In this document: piece after piece, positions 1-5,464 of the stretch
Layout: each line of letters starts with the position of its first letter
Position numbering within the stretch: the stretch's first letter is position 1
Assembly (NCBI GenBank): GCA_002782605.1
Contig: PFIF01000045.1
Span: forward strand, 1 to 9,713
DNA from: Deltaproteobacteria bacterium CG_4_8_14_3_um_filter_43_13
GTDB taxonomy: Bacteria; Desulfobacterota; UBA8473
Length of the DNA: 9,713 nt
Direction: 5' to 3'
Position numbers and translations under genes: made by a program
Notes under the pieces: generated by a model
The model's database searches: none
The model's input: the letters and a program-made list of their open reading frames with translations, nothing else
Told to the model about the DNA's origin: nothing

Positions 1-1
1 T

Positions 2-550
2 GTGGAAGATCTCTTGAGATTGCTTGAAGAGGCATGGAAGATGGCCCGACTGCCTGATTCGATTCAATGGAGACAATTCAAGGGAAAGGCAATAACAGGA
101 TTAACCGACTATTTTGATGATTTTAAGCTGGACAGCAATAAACCAGAGTATTTTGAAAGGCCATTTACCCTGAAGGTAGAAAAACACAGGGTAAAAGGCA
201 GGGTGGACAGGGTAGATATTACAGAAACTGGCGGTTATGAGTTGATAGACTATAAAACCGGCAGGACCCGGACACAAAGGGATGTGGACAGAGACCTCCA
301 GCTTTCTGTTTACAGTCTTGGAGCAATCGAGGCATGGGATATTAAACCAGAAAAGGCAAGTTACTACTTTTTGATTGAGAACAAGAGACTCTCTATCAGT
401 CACCGGGATGAGCAGTTAGAGGAGGCGAGGGAAAAGACATTGGAGTTGGCTGAGGGCATATTGGCTGAGAATTTTGAACCGAAACCGGATTATCAAAACT
501 GCAGATACTGCGATTACCAGATTCTCTGCGGAGTGGGAGAGATGATTTAG
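2..550 (+). CDS. C-terminal part of an AddB/RecB-type helicase-nuclease, PD-(D/E)xK domain with iron-sulphur cysteines (5' end off window)
   Basis: This is the terminal nuclease domain of a UvrD/AddB-like DNA helicase-exonuclease. The protein begins before the window, so the GTG at base 2 is just the first usable codon. Counting from it, visible RecB-family nuclease motifs are E52 (FERPF), D69 (GRVDRVD), D83-x-K85 (LIDYKTGR) and Q100 (DLQLSVY). These are the metal-binding and catalytic residues of the PD-(D/E)xK fold (PF12705 type). The end has C167-x2-C170-x5-C176 (NCRYCDYQILC), the spacing of the last three cysteines of the 4Fe-4S cluster in AddB and related enzymes. The first cysteine would lie upstream of the window. 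Such enzymes process DNA ends for recombination and degrade foreign DNA. The alternative is a stand-alone Cas4-like nuclease, but the long acidic helical lead-in and the position at the C-terminus favour a helicase tail. I am confident of the domain, less so of the full architecture. Confidence 0.85.
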   Translation: MEDLLRLLEEAWKMARLPDSIQWRQFKGKAITGLTDYFDDFKLDSNKPEYFERPFTLKVEKHRVKGRVDRVDITETGGYELIDYKTGRTRTQRDVDRDLQLSVYSLGAIEAWDIKPEKASYYFLIENKRLSISHRDEQLEEAREKTLELAEGILAENFEPKPDYQNCRYCDYQILCGVGEMI

Positions 551-639
551 AATTGTCTGATATTGTCGAAAAAGGTGTATTCGTGGTTGAAGGAAGCGGT
601 AGCGGGATTGGTTACACCTTAAAGGTAACGGAAGAGTGA
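547..639 (+). pseudogene. Remnant of a winged-helix C-terminus (Fic/AlbA_2-regulator-like)
   Basis: Just past the nuclease stop, in another frame, the sequence reads as about 30 residues containing DIVEKGVFVVEGSGSGIGY and ends at TGA 637-639. The pattern 'L/IVEKG-hydrophobic-x3-G-x-G-x-x-Y' is the last helix and wing of winged-helix domains that close many Fic-family and AlbA_2 (Schlafen-like) regulators. There is no start codon with a ribosome site and no upstream domain, and the frame overlaps the 3' end of the nuclease gene. I read it as the 3' scrap of a deleted gene. The match is short and made from memory of the family, so the call is tentative. Confidence 0.3.
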
Positions 640-693
640 TGAAAGTCTGTAAGTTTATGCTTAGTTCATACGATCTAGGGGTAGAAGAATCTG

Positions 694-1017
694 ATGGAGA
701 TTGAAGAAATAAAAGAGAAGATAATGCGTGATGAGTATGAAATTAGCTTTCATGCAGAAAAGGAAAGGTATCCTGAAGACATAACAATCTCTGATTTAGA
801 AACGGCCATTTCCAATGGAGAGATATTGGAAGATTATCCTAATGATCCAAGGGGGCCAAGCTGTCTTATCCTCGGCTATTCACAAAATCGAGCAATTCAT
901 ATTATCTGTGGTTACACACTCATGGAATGGATTAGAATAATAACAGTATATATACCAAAACTGCCAAAATGGATTGATGAAAGAACAAGAGCCAAAGGAG
1001 GTAGGATTAATGCATAA
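694..1017 (+). CDS. DUF4258 family protein, putative toxin of a toxin-antitoxin pair
   Basis: This 107-residue protein has the layout of DUF4258 (PF14076). It shows an N-terminal SFHAEKER segment (H20, R25), a helix ISDLETAISNGEILEDYP (about 32-49) where the family has '(D)I..AI..GEIIE.YP', then CLILGY (57-62), IHII (68-71) and a closing RIITVYIPKLPKW (81-93). The family is small and single-domain, and this length is normal. It is repeatedly found next to YgiT-type zinc-finger proteins, as here, where the next gene overlaps its last 8 bases. By analogy with MqsR/MqsA I infer a ribonuclease-like toxin, but no activity can be read from the sequence. The ATG at 694 is preceded by a weak AGGGG (677-681) at a rather long spacing of 12. 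No convincing promoter is visible upstream. Confidence 0.8.
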   Translation: MEIEEIKEKIMRDEYEISFHAEKERYPEDITISDLETAISNGEILEDYPNDPRGPSCLILGYSQNRAIHIICGYTLMEWIRIITVYIPKLPKWIDERTRAKGGRINA

Positions 1018-1261
1018 ATATGGAGATTGTTCCTTTTGTGGTGGAGAGGTCAAGGGTGACAGGGTTGAATTGGACTATCGTTATAAAGGAAAGTTGTATA
1101 TCTTTAAGGATGTACCGGCTGGGGTTTGCCAGCAATGCGGTGAAAAATATCTCATTGCAAAGGTAGCCAAAGAGATTGAGCGCAGAATTCAGACAAAAGA
1201 AAAGTGGGATAAAACTATACCCGTCCCAGTGGATGTTTTCTCTGAGGGAGTAGCAGTGTAG
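1010..1261 (+). CDS. YgiT-type zinc-finger protein, putative antitoxin
   Basis: This 83-residue protein has two CxxC knuckles, C7-x2-C10 (CSFCGG) and C40-x2-C43 (CQQCGE), which would bind one zinc ion. They flank a beta-rich stretch with DYRYKGKLYIFKDVPAG, the pattern of the YgiT/MqsA N-terminal domain (TIGR03831 type). Unlike full-length MqsA there is no C-terminal helix-turn-helix. The tail is a short helix (KVAKEIERRIQTKEKW) and a PVPVDVF strand, as in the many short members that pair with DUF4258 or similar toxins. The ATG at 1010 is chosen because a near-perfect AAAGGAGG (994-1001) lies 8 bases before it. The frame is also open upstream, to 974, but without such a site. The start lies inside the DUF4258 gene (overlap 1010-1017), so the two are translationally coupled. 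It probably neutralises the upstream protein. Confidence 0.82.
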   Translation: MHKYGDCSFCGGEVKGDRVELDYRYKGKLYIFKDVPAGVCQQCGEKYLIAKVAKEIERRIQTKEKWDKTIPVPVDVFSEGVAV

Positions 1262-1436
1262 AAAACCTACAAAAATCCTTAGGCAGATAGCGACCAACTT
1301 CAGCTAACACATATTAAAGCCCTCGGGCCAAGAGAAAAGTCTGCTTCCTCAAGAAAAATTGCTTTTTTTATCCCTCATGCCTGTAACAGACGATTCTTAG
1401 AGAGATTCCTAAGGTTTAGCAATGGATGTTCTATAA

Positions 1437-1649
1437 ACTGAGGGCATCCCGAAGGCAGTATGGGAATACCGTATCGGCGTCTATCGGGTAATGGAGAAAT
1501 ACCTGAAGGATAGGAAAGGACGAAAACTATCCCTGGATGAGATCAACCATTATATAAAGGTCAAAAGACATGGCCTTTTGCAGGACAAAATCCATTGGAG
1601 AGGTTTTAGGCTATATGAAACCAGATTCAATAATATTAATGGATCGTAA
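1437..1649 (+). pseudogene. 3' remnant of a type ISP-like N6-adenine methyltransferase
   Basis: Between stops at 1434 and 1647 a 70-residue frame reads GIPKAVWEYRIGVYRV, then MEKYLKDRKGRKLSLDEINHY. This is the closing segment of type ISP-like restriction-modification enzymes: the 'VWE(Y/F)xIGGYQVLxKYLKxRKGRxLSxDEIxHY' block before the last helix. After HYIKV the expected helix is lost and the reading becomes unrelated up to the stop, which touches the next gene's ATG. There is no start codon, ribosome site or upstream methyltransferase domain, so this is a tail left by deletion or recombination. It corresponds to the part of the enzyme at 7692-9713 that lies off the window. The remaining gene-free bases, 1262-1436, hold no coding pattern, terminator or repeat I can support. 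Confidence 0.65.
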
Positions 1650-2795
1650 ATGACGAATAAAGACTCAAATAGGTTACTCAACAAACAAAAGCCCAGCTAC
1701 CCTAATTTGGTCGAAGCCATAGGCGGGTTAATCCATTCGGCTCGTTCCCGGGCCATTCAAGCCATTAACACGGAGATGGTGAATCTTTACTGGGAGATTG
1801 GCCGGCATATTGTTGAGTATGAGCAAGGGGGCAGTGATCGAGCAAGGTATGGAGAAAAACTCCTGGAACACCTATCCGAGGATTTAACCAAGCAGTTTGG
1901 TAAGGGTTTTTCTCTCCGCAATATAAGGAATTTTCGTTTACTATATCAAGCCTTTCCAATTCGGCAGGCAGTGCCTGCCGAATCTTCCCATGATAAAAAG
2001 AGCACATCACAGGCTCTTGAATTAAAAACAATTGATAAACGGCAATCAGTGGTTGCCGAATCCGACTCTAATATTAATTTGAAGGCATTACCTGCAAATC
2101 TATCCTGGACGCATATCCTTCTCATACTTTGGGTCAAAGAACCTCTTGCCAGACAATTTTACATCAAACAATGCCAGTTGGAACAATGGTCAACAAGAGA
2201 ACTGGAACGGCAGATTAATTCGATGCTTTTTGAAAGGATTGCTTTATCCAAAGACAAAAAAGGTGTACTCGAAATGGCAGAAAAAGGACAGCAGGTATCA
2301 AAACCGGAAGACCTGCTGAAAGATCCTTATGTATTTGAGTTCCTAAACTTGCCTGAAGATTACAGGCTTTCCGAGACCGATCTGGAGCAGAGACTAATTG
2401 ATCATTTCCAACATTTTCTCTTAGAATTAGGCAGAGGATTCTGTTTTGTCGCCAGACAGAAGCGGATTACCGTGGGGACAGACCATTTCTACATTGATCT
2501 GGTGTTCTACCACCGTATCTTAAAATGCTACGTTCTCATTGATCTTAAGATGGAGGCTTTCAAACCAGCCGATGCAGGACAGATGAACTTTTACATAAAT
2601 TACATGAAGGAAAATCAGAGCGAACCGGATGATAATCCACCCATTGGGATTCTTCTTTGCCTGGACCGCAATGAGTTATATGTAAAGTATGCTACCGCGG
2701 GAATGGACAATCTCATTCTTGCCGGGCGTTTTAAGCTGGCACTTCCGTCGGCAGAATTACTCAAAAAAGAGGTGCAGAAAGTTTTAGAGGGATAA
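1650..2795 (+). CDS. YhcG-family (DUF1016) PD-(D/E)xK nuclease
   Basis: This 381-residue protein is a complete DUF1016/YhcG-type nuclease. The N-terminal winged-helix domain (about 18-103, PF17761 type) has ARSRAIQAINTEMVNLYWEIG, then YGEKLLEHLSEDL and FSLRNIRNFRLLYQAFP. The C-terminal nuclease domain (about 150-360, PF06250 type) carries FVARQKRITVG, YIDLVFYHR with D283, IDLK with D298-x-K300, and AGQMNFY with Q311. The usual residue at 298 is Glu, so Asp there is conservative. All metal-binding positions appear intact. The family occurs next to restriction-modification and other defence genes. Its exact role is not settled, and DNA cleavage or repair is inferred from the fold. The 104-150 linker has two RQ(A/S)V(P/V)AES repeats (from R105 and R131) encoded by palindromes. 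The ATG directly follows the stop of the upstream remnant and has no strong Shine-Dalgarno site. Confidence 0.92.
   Translation: MTNKDSNRLLNKQKPSYPNLVEAIGGLIHSARSRAIQAINTEMVNLYWEIGRHIVEYEQGGSDRARYGEKLLEHLSEDLTKQFGKGFSLRNIRNFRLLYQAFPIRQAVPAESSHDKKSTSQALELKTIDKRQSVVAESDSNINLKALPANLSWTHILLILWVKEPLARQFYIKQCQLEQWSTRELERQINSMLFERIALSKDKKGVLEMAEKGQQVSKPEDLLKDPYVFEFLNLPEDYRLSETDLEQRLIDHFQHFLLELGRGFCFVARQKRITVGTDHFYIDLVFYHRILKCYVLIDLKMEAFKPADAGQMNFYINYMKENQSEPDDNPPIGILLCLDRNELYVKYATAGMDNLILAGRFKLALPSAELLKKEVQKVLEG
1959..2062 (+). repeat. Two covarying palindromes, 78 bases apart and in frame, inside the YhcG-type gene
   Basis: Bases 1959-1983 form a perfect palindrome with 12-base arms (ATTCGGCAGGCA / TGCCTGCCGAAT) around a single G. 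A diverged copy at 2040-2058 has 9-base arms (CGGCAATCA / TGGTTGCCG) around a G, with one T-G wobble. The units 1962-1984 and 2040-2062 match at 19 of 23 bases. All four differences fall in the arms: one pair is a compensated change (G-C to A-T) and the other becomes a wobble (G-C to T-G). The spacing, 26 codons, keeps the frame, so the repeats encode RQAVPAES and RQSVVAES in the linker between the two protein domains. Confidence 0.75.
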
Positions 2796-2852
2796 AAGCT
2801 CTCACACGACATAATCGACAACCGTAACAAGAGGCTGGTGGATCATATTAAG

Positions 2853-3521
2853 ATGGGAATCCCAGAATCTCGATTGAAAACTTGGTCTCATCAAGGCGCA
2901 ATAACCACTGCTAAGGCTACTCATGAATCTATAAGAAACGCTTTAGATTCCTATGAGTGGCCCGATGGCATAAATTTTGAAGTCTATCTTCAAGGCTCAT
3001 ACAAAAACGATACCAATATCCGTGGGGATATGGATGTGGACTTAGTGGTTCAACTTAACTTATCTTTCTATAGCAATCTTTCTGAAGAACAAAAAAGATA
3101 TCTAGAATTATTCCCAGCTTCCTACGGATGGGATGATTTTAGACCTAATGTTTTAAGAGCTTTGAAAGACTACTATGGTTCACCAATGATTACCGAAGGA
3201 AATAAATCCATAAAAGTGAAGGCCACCGGTGGACGCTTGCCAGCGGATGTTGTAGTATGTGCTCAATATAGAAAATACAGGAGTCTCAACGGTTATGATT
3301 ATGTAGAAGGGATGACCTTTTGGACTAGAAATGAAAGTCGGCAAGTCATAAATTACCCTAAAATTCATTACGACAATGGCATAAAGAAACATCAAAATAC
3401 TAACAATCGGTATAAATCTGTGGTAAGGATGTTCAAAAATATACGAAATTATATTAAAGAAAATTACTACATTTCGAACGATTTAGCGCCATCATATTTC
3501 CTGGAGTGTTTACTCTATTAA
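2853..3521 (+). pseudogene. CBASS CD-NTase (cGAS/DncV-like nucleotidyltransferase), catalytic core before a frameshift
   Basis: This is the first 222 residues of a bacterial cGAS/DncV-like nucleotidyltransferase, the enzyme that makes a cyclic oligonucleotide alarm in CBASS defence. From the ATG at 2853, visible motifs are G48-S49 (LQGSYKND), the metal-binding D61-x-D63 in GDMDVDLVV and the third carboxylate D132 in LPADVVV. All three catalytic acids are present. The 2853 start gives MGIPESRLKTWSHQG, which looks like the conserved N-terminus of the family. A GTG at 2838 would add five residues. The frame stops at TAA 3519-3521 just after SYFLECLLY, where relatives continue with NVP. That continuation is found one base further on, in the next entry. 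The lesion removes the last C-terminal helices, so the enzyme as written is probably inactive. It sits 57 bases after the YhcG-type gene and upstream of Cap15. Clade and nucleotide product cannot be assigned from sight. Confidence 0.88.
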
Positions 3522-3522
3522 T

Positions 3523-3720
3523 GTGCCGAATAATAAATACAGTGGCAGCTACCAAGATGTATTTTGCTATATTGTAAATTGGTTGAATAACGCTAAGTTG
3601 GAAGATTTTGTATGCCAAAATGGACAACTAAAACTTTTTGGTAATACACCAGAGCAGTGGTCGGTATACAATGCTAAAACACTTATACAAAAATTGGTAG
3701 AACTTTGGAATAATTGGTGA
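3523..3720 (+). pseudogene. CBASS CD-NTase, C-terminal part after the frameshift
   Basis: This is the missing C-terminus of the preceding CD-NTase, in the +1 frame. Dropping one T from TATTAATGTG (about 3516-3525) rejoins ECLLY to NVPNNKYSGSY and gives one 288-residue protein, normal for short CD-NTases. The segment ends with KLFGNTPEQW, then AKTLIQKLVELWNNW, matching the usual CD-NTase ending 'LFG....QW....A..F...L..LWNNW'. No indel or stop other than the frameshift is seen, so selection was recent or the extra base is a sequencing error. The GTG at 3523 has no ribosome site, and a separate 65-residue protein would make no sense. The TGA at 3718-3720 lies four bases before the Cap15 start. 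Confidence 0.85.
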
Positions 3721-3724
3721 AGGT

Positions 3725-4315
3725 ATGCACCCATACACTACTGACTCAAGCGAAAGAAGATTCGTTCCACTTTATATCGCAGGTGTAAGTGTATTAGCAG
3801 CATGGATTCTTAATAGAGTTCTTGGAGCTATGCAATTCACCCTACCTTGGTGGATTGATGCTCCATCGGTAATAGGGTTCTATGGTTTGTTGTACGCCAC
3901 TTTTAATAAGTATCTCTGGAGGTGGTGGATATTACGAACAATCGGGGTTGTGAAAGTTCCTGATTTGAATGGAACTTGGAAGGGGTATGTGGCTTCATCC
4001 TTTGACGAGCACGCTACAAAGTACGATGCAACTTTTAGGTTATTCCAAAATTGGACTCTAATCAGTATCATTTTAGAAACCAATTATTCCAAATCTAGTA
4101 GTTTAATTGCAGCAATACTTACGGAAAACCCCGGTGGTGCAATGCTTAGCTATGAATATTTAAACGAGCCGGTGCCTAATGCAAAACATACAATGCATAC
4201 TCACCGGGGAACCGCTAGGCTTACTATGCAATCCAATGGAAAAACGCTTGAAGGAGAGTACTACACCGGCAGAGATAGGCAAAATTTTGGTATTCTGATG
4301 TTTGAAGGGACATGA
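3725..4315 (+). CDS. cap15: Cap15, CBASS effector: two membrane helices plus a cyclic-nucleotide-binding beta-barrel
   Basis: This 196-residue protein has the architecture of Cap15 (SMODS-associated 2TM beta-strand-rich effector). Two hydrophobic helices lie near the N-terminus, about 13-35 (VPLYIAGVSVLAAWIL) and about 44-64 (APSVIGFYGLLYATF). A basic-aromatic loop KYLWRWW follows, then the hallmark PDLNGTWKG at 79-87, which opens a compact beta-barrel running to the end. In characterised systems the barrel binds the cyclic dinucleotide made by the partner CD-NTase, and the protein then oligomerises and disrupts the inner membrane, killing the infected cell. The gene looks intact in length and hydrophobic pattern. 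It starts four bases after the CD-NTase stop, with only an AAGG (3720-3723) very close to the ATG, so it probably depends on translational coupling. If the CD-NTase is really broken, Cap15 lacks its own signal source. Confidence 0.9.
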   Translation: MHPYTTDSSERRFVPLYIAGVSVLAAWILNRVLGAMQFTLPWWIDAPSVIGFYGLLYATFNKYLWRWWILRTIGVVKVPDLNGTWKGYVASSFDEHATKYDATFRLFQNWTLISIILETNYSKSSSLIAAILTENPGGAMLSYEYLNEPVPNAKHTMHTHRGTARLTMQSNGKTLEGEYYTGRDRQNFGILMFEGT

Positions 4316-4328
4316 ATATCGGCACTTC

Positions 4329-4366
4329 ATCTAACAGCCTGTTTGCGGTGTGCTTCGCTCATCCGC
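4329..4366 (+). repeat. Half attC-like site: RYYYAAC box followed by an imperfect hairpin
   Basis: Fourteen bases after the Cap15 stop lies ATCTAAC (4329-4335), which fits the RYYYAAC box of integron attC sites. It is followed by an imperfect hairpin, GCGGTGTGC (4345-4353) with GCTCATCCGC (4357-4366) around a TTC loop. Nine pairs form, with one T-T mismatch and one bulged T. The position directly behind a stop codon and the GCTTCGC apex resemble attC sites. No matching GTTRRRY box is seen in the following 90 bases, so it is at best a decayed or truncated half-site. The rest of the 141-base spacer before the helicase gene shows nothing I can support. Confidence 0.3.
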
Positions 4367-4456
4367 CAGCCCATTAAGTAACATTTTGCTTGATGGCATA
4401 TTGGTATTTGAATCCGTGTGGCAGGAAACATGCAAAACTCTTGTAGGAGTTGTGTT

Positions 4457-5380
4457 ATGGAAGTAAAACTTTCTAAAGGCGACAGGGTCATATTAAAGGC
4501 TTTTGGAAATAGAATAGGCATAATTGATGGTGAACCTAGAAAAGCAAGAAGTAAGTTGCTTTATCCTGTCTCTATTGATCCCAGCCAGCAAAGCTCTTTT
4601 TATCCAGAAGATTCTCTCGAGAAATTTATCCCACCAAAATCAGTAGAACAACTGCTGAAAGATAAGGAATTTTGTGATGTTGAGGACTTTGCTCAGGGAT
4701 TGATTTACAAGAAGCTGGAAAAGCCCTTGTCTGATAACCTCTATACTTTCTATGCCTCTCGAACGGAATTTCTAGTTCACCAGTTTAAACCTGTCCTCAA
4801 ATTTCTTAATTCCTCTAAGCAGAGACTTCTATTAGCTGATGAAGTCGGATTAGGGAAGACAATAGAAGCTGGGATTATTATTACAGAAACATCTGCACGA
4901 TTGGGTGAATTGTCTAGAGTTCTGATTGTATGCCCTTCTATGCTGACCCCGAAATGGGAAAAGGAGATGCAGAAAAGGTTTGGCCTACATTTTGATATCT
5001 TGAGAAGAAACGACTTTATAAAGTTTCTAGACCGATATGCCGACTACGGGGAAGCAGAGAAACTAAAAGGGATTGTCTCCTTGCAGACCCTTAGATCGGG
5101 CAAAATAATAGAAAGCCTAAGAGATATAGCACCACGCTTTGACATCGTTATCGTCGATGAAGCCCATTATATGAGAAATCCTGAAACTTATAGCAGCGAA
5201 CTTGGAGAGGTCTTATCGGAACTATCTGACGCACTGCTTTTTCTTTCAGCCACACCTCTACAATTAGGAACCCCAGACCTTTTTAATCTTCTTGGTTTAT
5301 TGATTCCAGAAGAATTTTCCGATTTTACGAAAACAGCCAGAATGCCCCGTTCTGTGAACGGGGATGAATGGCGATTTTGA
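4457..5380 (+). pseudogene. SNF2/RapA-like helicase, N-terminal part cut by a mobile element
   Basis: This is the first 307 codons of a superfamily 2 DNA translocase. The ATG at 4457 has AGGAG (4445-4449) seven bases ahead. An upstream GTG at 4418 has no such support. A small beta domain comes first (about 1-57, GDRVILKAFGNRIGIIDGE), then motor domain 1: motif I DEVGLGKT (G131-LGKT135), motif II DEAH (234-237) and motif III SAT (264-266). After D289-F290-T291 the reading enters a foreign 141-base element, adds 16 unrelated residues and stops at TGA 5378-5380. The gene proper resumes at 5470 in the same frame. Removing the element restores DFTLFYNLIEPNEY and a protein of about 1,030 residues. 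As it stands, this half has one RecA-like domain and cannot translocate. Family candidates are the separate helicase of a type ISP-like system or DISARM DrmD. Confidence 0.85.
5345..5363. repeat. Left-end hairpin of the inserted element
   Basis: A perfect 8-base-pair stem, CCCCGTTC with GAACGGGG, closes a TGT loop. It is preceded by AATG and followed by AT, exactly as the second hairpin at 5423-5441. It lies 16 bases inside the left boundary, where a Y1 transposase would bind the left end. Confidence 0.8.
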
Positions 5381-5390
5381 ATTAGACTGT

Positions 5391-5464
5391 GAAAGTTGCC
5401 GGCTTTCCGTGAGGCCGTAATGCCCCGCCCTGTGGGCGGGGATAGGTCTCACGGGGCAACTTTC
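5391..5464. repeat. Right-end compound hairpin of the inserted element
   Basis: An outer 10-pair stem, GAAAGTTGCC (5391-5400) with GGCAACTTTC (5455-5464), is followed on the left by a 6-base bulge GGCTTT. A second stem then forms from CCGTGAGGCC (5407-5416) and GGTCTCACGG (5445-5454), with one G-T wobble. Inside is an 8-pair hairpin, CCCCGCCC (5423-5430) with GGGCGGGG (5434-5441), around TGT. The outer stem ends directly at the TTTAC of the right boundary, as expected for a Y1-transposase right end. Confidence 0.8.

Noticed and set aside
1318..1372. Possible terminator: short GCCC/GGGC stem near 1319 and a T-run near 1365
   Set aside because: The stem has only four pairs and is separated from the T-run by about 35 bases. 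It does not form a proper intrinsic terminator.
1959..1983. Palindrome as a transcription-factor operator
   Set aside because: It lies deep inside a coding region, keeps frame and encodes a repeated peptide. No promoter is near.
2838..2840. GTG start for the CD-NTase
   Set aside because: It adds five residues before a conserved-looking N-terminus at the ATG 2853. An AAGAGG (2829-2834) lies only three bases ahead, which is too close.
2796..2852. Open in-frame stretch between the YhcG-type stop and the CD-NTase ATG (SHDIIDNRNKRLVDHIK)
   Set aside because: It could extend the CD-NTase, but the family N-terminus starts at MGIPES and the extra residues match nothing I recognise. Treated as spacer.
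3516..3525. Programmed +1 frameshift of the prfB type in the CD-NTase
   Set aside because: A stop codon is at the shift point, but the preceding TAT would have to re-pair on ATT, there is no internal Shine-Dalgarno site placed as in prfB, and no such recoding is known for CD-NTases. An indel is simpler.
4385..4430. Candidate -35/-10 promoter (TTGATG ... TATTTGAAT) before the helicase gene
   Set aside because: The boxes are poor and the region is AT-rich enough for such matches by chance.
5341..5441. CRISPR repeats suggested by the two similar hairpins
   Set aside because: There are only two units, with unequal flanks and no spacer regularity. The structure is that of a mobile element's ends.
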